In this document: positions 42,458-52,700 of the stretch, piece after piece | Position numbering within the stretch: the stretch's first letter is position 1 | Layout of the letters: each line of letters begins with the position of its first letter | Assembly: GCA_017470605.1 (NCBI GenBank) | Contig: JAFUYH010000018.1 | Coordinates: forward strand, 1 to 64,000 | From: Treponema sp. | Lineage (GTDB): Bacteria; Spirochaetota; Spirochaetia; Treponematales; Treponemataceae | Length of the DNA stretch: 64,000 bases | Direction of reading: 5' to 3' | Notes under the pieces: model-generated | What the model was told of the DNA's origin: nothing | What the model saw: only the letters and a program-made list of their open reading frames with translations | Databases searched by the model: none | Made by a program: the position numbers and the translations under genes

Positions 42458-45106
42458 ATGACTTCTGGCCAGAAGATTGCATTCAGCCTGTTGATAACGC
42501 TGCTTTTATTTACAGGATTTGTACTGACGGTAAAAACTTCAGTTTTTGATGAACTGGAAACAAAGTTTTACACTCAGTCAAAAATCCGTGAAAATGTGGA
42601 GCGGCTTGATTCAGTTGCCGAAAGCACGAACACGTACATTTCGAACATTCTCTACTTAATAGAAAAAAGTGATGATGCTTACATGAAGAATGACAGCATA
42701 CGCAGTTATTACATGCAGAATCCTTCAGAAAAAGATGTTTCTTCGCGTCGTCAGCTTACGGAAGAACTTTTTAAGTCAATTCCGTCTTTAAATGGTCTGC
42801 GAATAATAGATAAAAATGGCCGTACAGTTCATTTTTCTACTTATGATTCAACTGATATTCTAAAGCAGACTGGAATCACCAAATTTTACAAATACTATAA
42901 TGACATTCAAAAGGATGCTGATGAACTTCCTTTTGAAACACTGGCAAAATCTTCTTCAGAAAGCGAAAGCAGAATCATTTTTGATGAAGGAAAAAACAGG
43001 CTGATTCTTTCAGTTCCATTTTTCTGGATGGACGGACTTTATTCAGGGCTGGCACTTTTTTATCTTGATATGCACAATATTGAGAGGGCACTGGGAGTTC
43101 AGGGCGTTCTAAACGTTGGTGAAACCCTTACCCTTTATTCTGATGAAAAAATGTCCGGCCGCTTTGTTATGGATGTGCCTGCAAAAATCAGGACAGAAAT
43201 TGGTAATGAAATAAAAAAACTCTGGAATTCAAAGCAGGCTGAGTCTGAATATCTGCGTTTTCCAGATAAACTGCTTGAAATGGAAGACGGCCGTTTTTGG
43301 GTTAGTCTTTCTGATTCTAAAAATGCCGGCATAAAAATTTACGGTCTGTATACAAGTGATGCCTTTGAGCTTTCTAGAGAAATGGAGCTTGTAATTTACA
43401 TAGCCCTCTTTTTTACTCTTTATCTGATTATTTTTCTGATTTTCAGCCTCTTTGGTGAACCTGTTTCAAAAATGAAAAAGCGAATTAAAAAGATTCAGTA
43501 TTCGCTTATTTCTGATTTTATTGAAAGTAAAGATAAACTTGAATGGAACAATGCCGTAAATCAGCTACGCAATTCCCGGGCTGAAATGTCTGCCCAGATT
43601 ATGAAAGGCTTCCGCGTGCGTTCCCAGAAAAAAAGGCGGGAACTTTCTGACTATCTTGATTCCAGCTGGAACGAAATTATTGCGGCAATGGAAAGCAGGC
43701 TGCCTGCAGAAGCCGCTACGGCTCCTTTGCCTTCTGCTGTTACGGCTCAGGCTTCTGCTGCCGGTGTAGACCAAGCGATGATTGTAGAAATGCGCCGCAT
43801 GATGGAAAAGGTTCTGTTTGAAGTAAGAAGTTCCCGCGCTGCTGTGGGCGCGGGGGCTACTGCGGGGCCTGTGGGTGCTGGTGCGGGAGCAGGCGCTGGG
43901 ACGCCAATTTCTCCAGAGCAGATTGACGACGTAGAGGAACTTGATGACGTCGAGGAAATAGAAGACGCTGAGCCTGTAGACGACGTAGAGGACATTGAGA
44001 ACGCAGAGGAAGTTATCGACGACGTAGATGAACTTGATGACGCAGAAGAAGTTATCGATGGCGCAGAAGAAATTGAGGATGTAGAAGAAGTTATCGACGA
44101 TGTAGAGGAACTGGAAGACGCTGAGCCTGTTGACGACGTAGAAGAAATCGAAGATGTTGAGCCTGTAGACGACGTAGAGGACATTGAGGACGCAGAGGAA
44201 CTGGAAGATGCCGAGGAAATAGAAGACGCTGACCCTGTTGACGATGCAGAAGAAATTGAGGATGTAGAAGAAGTTATCGACGACGTAGAGGAACTAGAAG
44301 ACGCCGAGGAAATAGAAGACGCCGAGCCTGTTGACAACGCAGAAGAAATTGAGGATGCAGAGGAAGTTGTTGACGACGTAGAGGAACTGGACGACGTAGA
44401 GGAACTGGACGATGCAGAGGAAGTTGTCGACGACGTAGAGGAACTTGAGGATGCAGAGGAAGTTATCGACGACGTAGAAGAAATCGAAGATGCCGAGCCT
44501 GAATCATCTAGCGAATACAAGAACTTTGTTTCAATTGCAGATAGCCTTAATGAGGAAGTGAAAGAAGATGTTTTTTCTGAACCTCTGGGACTTGGGCCTT
44601 TAACCTGTGAAATTGCTTCAGCAGAAGATTTAGATTCAGTAAAAGAATTCAAGGTTTATCCTCTGGACGAAGATTCCCCGGATATAGATATGGAGCCTGA
44701 AATGTCTGAAGAAAGTCCAGATGAAGAACAGACTCCAACAGACCTAGACCTGCCTGCAGAGTCAGAAAAAACAGAGAATGAAGACGATTTTATAGAAGAT
44801 ATAATTGAAGACGAACCTCTGTTCCCTGAGACAAAGACACTTGAACAGGAAGGACAGGTAGAAGAGCAGATAGAAGAACTTACAGAAGAAGTGCCCCTCC
44901 CAAAAAATCAGGATTATTATTCCATGACTTCATTTGCCCAGGAAAGCCATTTTTATGGCACAGACCTGCCTTCCGCAGAATCAGAATCCGCCATCACAGA
45001 AAAAGACGGAGTGTTTTCAATTACCGGACATCTTGAATACAGCGATGTAATTCAGGACCCGGAATTTAAGGCTCTGGTAGATTCAGTTCTTCATCAGTCT
45101 TATTAA
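42458..45106 (+). CDS. Membrane protein with sensor-like outer domain and acidic hexapeptide repeats
   Basis: 882 aa. Helix 1 (about residues 6-28) and helix 2 (about 310-332, LVIYIALFFTLYLIIFLIFS) enclose an extracytoplasmic domain of about 280 residues resembling sensor (Cache-like) regions. The cytoplasmic part has a coiled segment, an Ala/Gly stretch and then about 195 residues of degenerate hexapeptides of the form [DE]D[VA]E[ED]x (DDVEELDDVEEIEDAEPVDD). It ends in a conserved-looking tail (QDPEFKALVDSVLHQSY). No kinase or methyl-accepting domain is visible. The start is uncertain: this ATG or a TTG 14 codons earlier. Confidence 0.7.
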   Translation: MTSGQKIAFSLLITLLLFTGFVLTVKTSVFDELETKFYTQSKIRENVERLDSVAESTNTYISNILYLIEKSDDAYMKNDSIRSYYMQNPSEKDVSSRRQLTEELFKSIPSLNGLRIIDKNGRTVHFSTYDSTDILKQTGITKFYKYYNDIQKDADELPFETLAKSSSESESRIIFDEGKNRLILSVPFFWMDGLYSGLALFYLDMHNIERALGVQGVLNVGETLTLYSDEKMSGRFVMDVPAKIRTEIGNEIKKLWNSKQAESEYLRFPDKLLEMEDGRFWVSLSDSKNAGIKIYGLYTSDAFELSREMELVIYIALFFTLYLIIFLIFSLFGEPVSKMKKRIKKIQYSLISDFIESKDKLEWNNAVNQLRNSRAEMSAQIMKGFRVRSQKKRRELSDYLDSSWNEIIAAMESRLPAEAATAPLPSAVTAQASAAGVDQAMIVEMRRMMEKVLFEVRSSRAAVGAGATAGPVGAGAGAGAGTPISPEQIDDVEELDDVEEIEDAEPVDDVEDIENAEEVIDDVDELDDAEEVIDGAEEIEDVEEVIDDVEELEDAEPVDDVEEIEDVEPVDDVEDIEDAEELEDAEEIEDADPVDDAEEIEDVEEVIDDVEELEDAEEIEDAEPVDNAEEIEDAEEVVDDVEELDDVEELDDAEEVVDDVEELEDAEEVIDDVEEIEDAEPESSSEYKNFVSIADSLNEEVKEDVFSEPLGLGPLTCEIASAEDLDSVKEFKVYPLDEDSPDIDMEPEMSEESPDEEQTPTDLDLPAESEKTENEDDFIEDIIEDEPLFPETKTLEQEGQVEEQIEELTEEVPLPKNQDYYSMTSFAQESHFYGTDLPSAESESAITEKDGVFSITGHLEYSDVIQDPEFKALVDSVLHQSY
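43921..44505 (+). repeat. Acidic tandem repeat array (18-nt degenerate unit)
   Basis: About 32 imperfect copies of an 18-nt unit such as GACGACGTAGAGGAACTT. Occasional extra ATC codons shift the unit to 21 nt. It is coding throughout (Asp/Glu 60-70 per cent). Closely similar copies lie near each other, as expected from recent slippage or recombination. Confidence 0.85.
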
Positions 45107-45131
45107 CATAAACCCAGAAAATCAATATAAT
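45103..45131 (+). promoter_or_regulatory. Promoter of metN, leaderless arrangement
   Basis: TTAACA, a 17-nt spacer and consensus TATAAT, with the ATG 8 nt later and no ribosome-binding site. Confidence 0.7.
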
Positions 45132-45139
45132 TCCTTTTT

Positions 45140-46159
45140 ATGGAAATTGAACTCAGAAAGTTAAAAAAATCTTACATTTCTGCAGATAAAAAAAGTACAG
45201 TAACTGCAGTAAATGGTATCTCCCTTAAGATTCCTTCCAATCAGATTTTTGGAATAATAGGGCGCAGTGGAGCCGGCAAGTCTTCTCTTGTCCGACTTGT
45301 GAGCATGTTGGAAAGACCTGATGAAGGCGAAGTCCTTTATGACGGAAAACGTGTTGATGATTTATCAGAAAAAGAACTGATTTTGCGCCGCCGCCGGATT
45401 GGAATGATTTTTCAAAACTTTAACCTTTTCAGCTCTCGTTCTGCGGCAGAAAATATCGCTTATCCTATGGAAATTTGCGGTGTTCCAAAAGAAAAAATCG
45501 AAAAGCGAGTAAGCGAACTTCTTGAACTTGTTGAACTTTCAGATCGCAGGGATGCCAGAATAAGTACCCTTTCCGGCGGACAAAAACAGAGGATTGCCAT
45601 TGCACGTGCCCTTGCAAATGAGCCTGATATTCTTTTCTGTGATGAAGCAACTTCTGCCCTTGACCCTCAGACAACAAAATCCATTCTTGACCTTATCAGA
45701 AAAATTCAGAGCCGCATGAATCTTACTGTTGTAATGATTACTCACCAGATGGAAGTTGTGCGGGATGCCTGCAGTCAGGTGGCTGTAATTCACGAAGGTC
45801 AGGTAATTGAAACAGGGAGCGTAAAAGAAATCTTCCTTGCTCCAAAAAGTCCTGTTACAAAAGAATTTATTTCGCACATTAATTCAGATTCTCAGAATTC
45901 GGAAGGTGGCATTGTGCGCTGGTCAGAAGATGGCGGTGAATACGAACTCAGTTTCCCTCAAGACCAGCAGGGAGCGCCTGTTTTAAGTCAGCTTGCCAAA
46001 AAGTTTGATGTGGAATTTAACATCCGCGCCGCTGGAGTTCAGAAACTTACAGATTCAACAGTAGGAAAGATGATTGTTGATTTTTCCGGGCGGCAGCTGC
46101 AGGAAGCGGTGGAATATTTGCGCTCTCAGGGCATTATTGTAGAAAAGGCAGGTGAATAA
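45140..46159 (+). CDS. metN: Methionine ABC transporter ATP-binding protein
   Basis: 339 aa. ATPase domain: Walker A GRSGAGKSSLVRL, signature LSGGQKQRIAIARALA, Walker B DILFCDEATSALDPQ, and the switch His in VVMITHQMEV. The C-terminal NIL domain (about residues 265-339) is the methionine-sensing domain specific to MetN and supports the assignment over a generic amino-acid ATPase. It overlaps or abuts metI. The substrate-binding lipoprotein MetQ is not adjacent. Confidence 0.92.
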   Translation: MEIELRKLKKSYISADKKSTVTAVNGISLKIPSNQIFGIIGRSGAGKSSLVRLVSMLERPDEGEVLYDGKRVDDLSEKELILRRRRIGMIFQNFNLFSSRSAAENIAYPMEICGVPKEKIEKRVSELLELVELSDRRDARISTLSGGQKQRIAIARALANEPDILFCDEATSALDPQTTKSILDLIRKIQSRMNLTVVMITHQMEVVRDACSQVAVIHEGQVIETGSVKEIFLAPKSPVTKEFISHINSDSQNSEGGIVRWSEDGGEYELSFPQDQQGAPVLSQLAKKFDVEFNIRAAGVQKLTDSTVGKMIVDFSGRQLQEAVEYLRSQGIIVEKAGE

Positions 46160-46160
46160 T

Positions 46161-46829
46161 ATGAATGCTGAAGTTTTAAAATATCTTTCTGTAATTGGTG
46201 AAGCAACCTGGCAGACTCTTGTAATGGTTTTCTTTTCTACCATTTTCAGTATGATTTTGGGAATTCCTCTTGGAATCCTTCTTTGTACTACAGATTCTTC
46301 TTCGGGACTTACTCCAAACAAACCTGTAAATCAGGTTCTTTCTGTAATCATTAATATTCTCAGAGCAATTCCCTTCGTCATTCTTGTAATCCTGCTTTTC
46401 CCTTTTACCAGACTGGTCGTTCATACTGCAATCGGAACCAAGGCTTCTATTGTGCCTCTTACCATTGCGGCGGCCCCTTTTGTTGCCCGCGTAATTGAAT
46501 CCAGCTTAAAAGAAGTTGATGCCGGTGTTATTCAGGCGGCGCGGGCTATGGGTTCAAACAATAAGCAGATTATTTTTAAGGTTTTGATTCCGGAAGCTCT
46601 GCCTTCTATTGTAAACGGAATTACCCTTACAATCATAAATCTTATCGGTTATTCTGCAATGGCCGGAACTGTAGGTGGTGGCGGACTTGGTGATGTTGCA
46701 ATCCGCTATGGTTATCAGCGTTATCGCGTAGAATATATGCTGGGCTCCGTTGCAATAATCTTGATTCTTGTAGAAATCATTCAGCTGCTTGGAACCCGCA
46801 TTTCAAACAAAATGCAGGCAAATCGATAA
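46161..46829 (+). CDS. metI: Methionine ABC transporter permease
   Basis: 222-aa permease with five helices and the coupling loop EVDAGVIQAARAMGSNNKQI followed by KVLIPEALPSIVNG (EAA motif). Together with the NIL-domain ATPase it forms a MetNI importer for D/L-methionine. AAGGCAGGTG lies ahead of this ATG; an overlapping GTG three codons earlier is possible. Downstream is nested palindrome C rather than metQ. Confidence 0.92.
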   Translation: MNAEVLKYLSVIGEATWQTLVMVFFSTIFSMILGIPLGILLCTTDSSSGLTPNKPVNQVLSVIINILRAIPFVILVILLFPFTRLVVHTAIGTKASIVPLTIAAAPFVARVIESSLKEVDAGVIQAARAMGSNNKQIIFKVLIPEALPSIVNGITLTIINLIGYSAMAGTVGGGGLGDVAIRYGYQRYRVEYMLGSVAIILILVEIIQLLGTRISNKMQANR

Positions 46830-46842
46830 TTGTAAGGTAGGG

Positions 46843-47025
46843 ACAGAAAAAAATACGCGCGAGCGGAGGCGGGGCAAACGCGACATCTGAGCGTTCGCGA
46901 GCGTAGCGAGTCATAAAAGATAGTAGAAAGCTCAAAAAAAGCAATGCTTTTTTTGAGGCTTTCAACAATCTACATGCTCAGCCGGAGCGTTTGAAACGCC
47001 GCAGCGGAAGCGTATTTTTTTCTGT
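46843..47025. repeat. Nested palindrome C between metI and a convergent gene
   Basis: Outer arms ACAGAAAAAAATACGC and GCGTATTTTTTTCTGT (16 nt, perfect) are 151 nt apart. They enclose inner arms CTCAAAAAAAGC and GCTTTTTTTGAG with an AAT loop. The right outer arm reaches the stop codon of the minus-strand gene. The A/T tracts fit a bidirectional terminator; the interior holds GCGAGCGGAGGC- and GTTCGCGAGCGTAGCGAG-type phrases. Confidence 0.8.
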
Positions 47026-48566
47026 TACTGGATGTAAGTCTGCATCAACTGAGCAAAAAGATAAATCTTCTTGTAAATATCAACTGAAAATTCTTTCATC
47101 GGTGTATCAACGTATTTTTCAAGTTCTTTCCAGTTTGCAACAATAATTGGCTTTGGAAGGGAATAGTCTTCAATCAGCTGCTTGATTGTTTTTCCGATTG
47201 TAATAAGAGCCTGGGTTCCCTGAATTATGTAGCCTCTGGCCAAATCATTTGCATCAGAAACTACACGATTAATGATGTTTTCTGCGCCGGCATCATGTGC
47301 AGTTTTTGGCAGCAGGGTCTTGATTTTTGAGCCCATAGGGCCTTCTTCTGCAAAAGAATCGTCAAACTGGGTAATGTCATCAGACATTTTAAGAAGTTCC
47401 TGATAGGCATTAGACATAGGAGCTGAAAGTGTAGAATCCCACTGACCTCGGATAACTACAACTTCATAATATTCACGGATAGTTTTCTTTACAAATTCAA
47501 TAAGGAAGGTCTTTAAATAATTAAGAGGTTCTGCATATTCCAGCAGGTTAAGATCTTTCTTTTCAAGAACAGAGTTGAATGAAGGCACGTAATTTTTCAT
47601 GCTCTGAGGGTCGGCAGTTCCAAAAATCTGAACACAGATGGAACTTGCTTTTGATTCCTTCTGCTGAGCCTGAATTCTATTTAAAAGTGCATGAGTATCT
47701 GCTTCAATCTTATCCATGAAAGGTTCAATAACAGATGCAACATGACTGTTAATTTCTGTCTGATAAGAAGGGTCTTCAGAAGCATGCTGAATAATCATAT
47801 CAAGTGTTCTGGAAACCTGAATTGAACGGATTCTTGCAACAATCTTTTTCCAATTTCCTGCAGAAACAATTTCTTTATGCTGAGTTTCCTTCAGCATTTC
47901 AAACAGATCATTCCATACAATTGATTCATCTGTAATCAGATAGGCAACAGAAAGAAAATCTTTAAGGTCTTCAATAACATATTCTGCATTTACTTTTTCA
48001 AGTCTTGGATTTGAATCAAATGCATATTCCTGAAAACTTGAATCATATTTGCGCAAAAGAACGTAGTAATCAAAAGTACAGAAATCCTTAAAGTAGGCAA
48101 ATGCTTTTGAAAGATTTTCGGCTTTTGTTACTCTTTCTCCGTCAAATTCATTTAAGAATGTCTGAAGCTTTGTTTCTATTTCTTTTTTCAGCTGATTAAA
48201 AGGAACTTTCTTTGATTTTTCCAGTATGTTGTTTTCATCAAATTCTTCAAGAAGAGCAATCTGATTTTCTGACATGACATAATTTATCAGCTGGCGGGAG
48301 AATATTGCAGGATTCGGGGCGTTAGTAAACATCAGCTGGGCAGGAGAAACTACCTTGTATAAATCCAGCATCAGTTTACCAAAAGAATTGGTTAATTCAC
48401 CAGAAGTCGGTCTGTAAAAACTATGGAATTTTGATTTAGAAATTCCCTTGGCAATCATCTTAAGTTTCTTCTTTTTTTCTGCTTCAGGGCTAGTACGATT
48501 AAATAGCGATGATAGAAGACTCTGAAAAAAACTTTCTTTCTGTTCTTTGGTATTATTATTTGCCAT
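47025..48566 (-). CDS. Conserved spirochaetal cytoplasmic protein (DUF5312-like)
   Basis: 513 aa, soluble, mostly helical, no signal peptide. The basic N-terminus (PEAEKKKKLKMIAKGISKSK) is followed by FHSFYRPTSGELTNSFGKLM and long helices ending in YKKIYLFAQLMQTYIQ. The overall pattern resembles the spirochaete-restricted DUF5312 family, but I cannot confirm this by alignment. No catalytic motif is seen. A complete promoter (TTGAAT-N17-TATATT) ends 7 nt before the ATG and no Shine-Dalgarno is present. Confidence 0.7.
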   Translation of the reverse strand: MANNNTKEQKESFFQSLLSSLFNRTSPEAEKKKKLKMIAKGISKSKFHSFYRPTSGELTNSFGKLMLDLYKVVSPAQLMFTNAPNPAIFSRQLINYVMSENQIALLEEFDENNILEKSKKVPFNQLKKEIETKLQTFLNEFDGERVTKAENLSKAFAYFKDFCTFDYYVLLRKYDSSFQEYAFDSNPRLEKVNAEYVIEDLKDFLSVAYLITDESIVWNDLFEMLKETQHKEIVSAGNWKKIVARIRSIQVSRTLDMIIQHASEDPSYQTEINSHVASVIEPFMDKIEADTHALLNRIQAQQKESKASSICVQIFGTADPQSMKNYVPSFNSVLEKKDLNLLEYAEPLNYLKTFLIEFVKKTIREYYEVVVIRGQWDSTLSAPMSNAYQELLKMSDDITQFDDSFAEEGPMGSKIKTLLPKTAHDAGAENIINRVVSDANDLARGYIIQGTQALITIGKTIKQLIEDYSLPKPIIVANWKELEKYVDTPMKEFSVDIYKKIYLFAQLMQTYIQ

Positions 48567-48573
48567 AACTTAA

Positions 48574-48602
48574 AATATATGATAATTCCTCGTTTAATTC
48601 AA
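48574..48602 (-). promoter_or_regulatory. Promoter of the DUF5312-like gene, leaderless arrangement
   Basis: On the minus strand TTGAAT and TATATT are separated by 17 nt, with the ATG 7 nt beyond the -10. Confidence 0.65.
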
Positions 48603-48682
48603 GATATGATATATAGTAGAACAAATAAACTGATTACAGTATAATTAGCCCGAATTTTATAATACTTTTTTAAGGAGAAGTT

Positions 48683-49768
48683 ATGAAAAAATTTGCATCT
48701 GTAATGGCTGCATCTGCTTTAATTATGGCAGCCCTACATGCTTACAATCCTCCGGTAGGAAATGAAAATCTTTTTGAATATTCAAGCCCTGCCGTACTTT
48801 CAGGAAAGCTTTCCGTAACTGGAGGCGCATTATTTTCAGCAGGCCCAGATTCACTTATTGTGAATCCTGCTCTTACAGCTGGCGAACAGCGTACTGCATT
48901 AAATGTAGGCTATACATTCCTCTATTCTGGAAATGACCAGAATGAACACCAGATTGGTTCTTCTTTCCAGACAGGAATTCTGATTCCCTTTAAACTGTAT
49001 ATTTTCAGTGGTTTTGTAGATGGAAACTTTGCTTCTTTTGATGAAATGTATCTTGGCAGCAACATAAACATCAAGGCTGGTCTTGCAAAAGAGATTACAG
49101 ACAAACTTGATGTTGGTGCCAGCCTTAGCGGAGGTATTAACTGGGGCTATGGTTTTGACTGGGCTCTTGCAGGAAACCTTGGTTTTAATTATACCTACGG
49201 CGACCTTGCATTTATGAAGAACTTCCGTTATGGAGCTTCTCTGCTTAATCTTGGAAAAGGTTATCTGAATTACAGTAACAGAAATAAGTATGGAATTGCC
49301 TATGATGAAGAAGCCCCTGCTTCTTTAAGCATGTTCCCTACATACGTTACCCTTAAAGTTGGTGCCGCTGCTTCTTTATTCAAGAATGACCTTATGGATT
49401 TGGGCATTGCCCTTGACCTTACAACACCATGCTTCCAGAACTTGATTGTAGATCTGGGAGTTCAGTTTGCCTTGAAGGATATGCTTGTTCTGAGCATTGG
49501 CGAAAAAATCAATATTGCAGAAACTGTAAATGGACACAATAACTTTGTTCCTGGAATCAGCCTTAGCTTTAAGTTTGATTTTAGCGTAAAGAACAATGAA
49601 TATCTTGCCCGCAATGACTGGAGTCAGAGTGAAATGACAGTTTCTGCAGGATATAAAAATCTATACGGAAGCGTTCACGCAATTTCTGCCGCTGCAGATT
49701 TGAGCCTTGGTATGCAGGATACTACTGCTCCTAAGATTATCCTTACCGGATTTGATGACGAAGAGTAG
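48683..49768 (+). CDS. UPF0164/FadL-like outer-membrane barrel protein
   Basis: 361 aa with a signal peptide (KFASVMAASALIMAALHAY). The mature N-terminus PPVGNENLFEYSSPAVLSGK and GALFSAGPDSLIVNPALTAG follow the UPF0164 pattern of treponemal barrel proteins distantly related to FadL, in which the N-terminal segment plugs the barrel. Alternating strands continue to the end. AAGGAG lies 6 nt before the ATG. It is 5-11 nt upstream of the FlgD-Ig/OmpA gene, so the two form an envelope operon. The ligand is unknown; hydrophobic molecules are plausible. Confidence 0.75.
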   Translation: MKKFASVMAASALIMAALHAYNPPVGNENLFEYSSPAVLSGKLSVTGGALFSAGPDSLIVNPALTAGEQRTALNVGYTFLYSGNDQNEHQIGSSFQTGILIPFKLYIFSGFVDGNFASFDEMYLGSNINIKAGLAKEITDKLDVGASLSGGINWGYGFDWALAGNLGFNYTYGDLAFMKNFRYGASLLNLGKGYLNYSNRNKYGIAYDEEAPASLSMFPTYVTLKVGAAASLFKNDLMDLGIALDLTTPCFQNLIVDLGVQFALKDMLVLSIGEKINIAETVNGHNNFVPGISLSFKFDFSVKNNEYLARNDWSQSEMTVSAGYKNLYGSVHAISAAADLSLGMQDTTAPKIILTGFDDEE

Positions 49769-49779
49769 GAGGTTTGATG

Positions 49780-52700
49780 ATGAATAGAAAATTCCTTACT
49801 GCAGGTGTTCTTGCTGTTTTTGCACTTTCTGCAATTTCTGCAGCACCAAAATATATTTCCCCAAATAACGATGGTGTTCAGGATGAACTTGTAATTCCTC
49901 TGAATATTTCTGACAAGCGTTACATTCAGGGATGGAGCCTTGTGATTATGGATTCAAATCACCAGGTTGTAAGAACTATTGAAAACAAAGTTGCACTTCC
50001 AGAAAAAGTCGGCTTCAAATCATTCTTTAAGCAGCTTGTAACTCCAAAACAGGGTGTTGTTGTTCCTGACCAGGTTTCATGGAATGGAGCAATGAATAAT
50101 GGTGAAACAGCTCCAGACGGAACTTACTATTACTATCTGACTGCAACAGACGATAACGGAAACAAAGGTCAGACAAAAGAATATGAAGTTGTAATTGATA
50201 CTCTGGCTCCTGATATTGAACTTGCCCAGCCTGGAGATAAGATTTTTGGTGAAGGTGCTAAATCTGCCTTTAGAGTCCGCCAGACAGGTTCAAAGGAAGA
50301 TGAATGGGTTGCAACTTTCAAGGCAGCAGACGGAACTGCTGTAAAAACTGTAAAATTTACAAATGCAGAGCCTGCTGAAATCAACTGGTATGGTACAAAT
50401 GATGAAGGTGCTCAGGTTCCAGACGGTGTTTATTCTTATGAAATTACTGCAACAGACCGCGCTGGAAACGTTGCTCCAAAATCAGCAATTACAAACATCA
50501 TTTATTCAGCAGACAAACCGGCTACAAACATTTTTGTAGAAGGTTCACGCTACTTTGCTCCACGCACAGAAAGCAACCTGCAGAATATTACTTTCAACCT
50601 TACAATTCCTACACCAGATGAAAAGACTGGTAATAAGCTGGTTGAATGGGCAGTAAACATTAAAGACCAGAAGGGAAATGTAGTTCGTTCTTTCAATAAT
50701 GAAAAAACAGGTGCTCTTCCTCCTGCTTCAATTACTTTTGACGGAACTGGTGATGACGGAAAACTTCTTGCAGACGGACAGTATCAGGCTGTAGTTTCTG
50801 CAAAGTATCTTAATGGATATGTTCCTACAGAAATTTCTTCTGCTGCAGTTGTACTTGATACAGAAAAGCCTGCCGCTACAATCACTGCTTCTGAAAAGAC
50901 CTTTGGTGCAGGTTCAAAAACTTCTGTAACATTCTCTATTGCAATTGCTCCTTCTTCTGGAGCCCCTGTTTATGCATGGCGAGGAGAAATCCGTAATGCA
51001 GATACTGGTGCAGTAGTAAGTGAATATTCATTTAATGAGTATCCTCCACAGTCTATCGTATGGAATGGTATTGCTGGTAACGGTGGAATTGCAGAAAACG
51101 GAAATTACATTTTTGTTCTTTCTGGAACAGACCTTGCAGGTAATGTTGGTGGCGGAACAAGCGGACAGGCTGTTGCATTCAGCACAGACGAAACTCAGCT
51201 TCTTCTTGCTATGACAGATTCTGCTTTCTCTCCAAATGGAGACAAGGTAAAAGATACAATTACATTTAATCCTGTTACAGCAACTAAAGACATTGTAAAA
51301 TATGCCTTTACTGTAAAAGATGCTAAGGGAAATACAGTTTATTCTGTAGAAAATGATTCAGCACTTCCTGCAAACTTTGTATGGGACGGAAAAGATAAGG
51401 ATAAGATTCTTTGTTCAGACGGTCTTTACACAGCAAGTCTTTCTGTAACTGCTGCAAACGGTTCTGCTGCAGAAGCTGCTTCTCAGGCCTTTGAATTAGA
51501 TACACTTGCTCCATCTCTTGCTGCAGAAACTTCATGGGCTGCTTTTGCTCCTAACGGAAACGGTTCACAGAAAAATCTTCCTGTTGCAATCAAGAACAGC
51601 ACTTCGGAAAAACTCTGGAATGCAGAAGTTCGTGATGCAAAGGGTAAGACTGTTTACAAGTTCTCTTGGAACGGAACAAAAGATGCCATTACATGGAACG
51701 GTACAGATGAATCTGGTAACATGGCTGCAGACGGAACTTATAATCTGGTAATTTTCTCAACTGATGATGCAGGAAACTCATTCTCTACAGAAATCAAGGG
51801 AATTACACTTGATAACCGCGAAACAAAGGCTTATGTAACTGCTGATCTGGAAGGTATTTCTCCTAACGGTGACGGCAATCTTGAAACTCAGAAGTTTGAA
51901 ATCCGTACATCAGTTTCAGACAGTATTGTTTCATGGAACTTTGATGTCCGCAGGGAAGACGGAACTTCTGTTTATGCTCTTTCTGAAAAAGACAGTGCAA
52001 ATCTTCCTGCTGTAATCAACTGGAATGGTGCAGATAAAGACGGAAAGGCTTGTGAAGGAACATTCATGGGAACTCTTGAAATTGCATATAAGAACGGAAA
52101 CTCAGTAAATGCAGTTTCTTCTCCATTTGTATGTACTGCTACACCTCCACAACTTAAGGTTCAGACTGCTCCACAGTTCTTTAGCCCGGATAACGATGGT
52201 ACTGATGATGACCTCTTTATTAAGCTTACAGGAACTACAAAAGCCAGCATTAAGAACTGGTCTTTCATAATCAAAGATCCTCGTGGTCGTGATTTCTGGC
52301 GCACAAACGGAAAGAATCAGATTACAGAACGCATTATTTGGGATGGTTTAAGTAATGTTCAGAAAGATGCAAACGGTCATGCTGAACGCGTTCAGTCTGC
52401 TATGGATTATCCTTATACATTTACTGTAACTGATACTCTTGGAATGACAAACTCTGTAGAAGGTGTAATTCCTGTTGATGTTCTTGTTATCCGCGATGGT
52501 AACGTTCTTAAGATGGCAGTTCCTTCTATCATCTTTGAATCTGATGCCGCTAACTTCCAGACTGCTAATTCTAAACTTGACAAGTCAAAGGTTGATAACA
52601 ACATTAAGATTCTTAACCGTATTGCTGATATTCTTAAGAAGTTCAAGGATTATAAGGTTACTATTGTTGGTCATGCCAACAAGGTTACAAATAATCCTGA

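Noticed and set aside
43921-44505. CRISPR array
   Set aside because: The repeats are contiguous, degenerate, codon-phased and coding, with no spacers.
43747-44652. Open frame antisense to the acidic repeat, giving an SSASSISS-rich protein
   Set aside because: The Ser repeats are the complement of GAC/GAG codons, and there is no start signal. The sense frame has signal-like and membrane segments at both sides.
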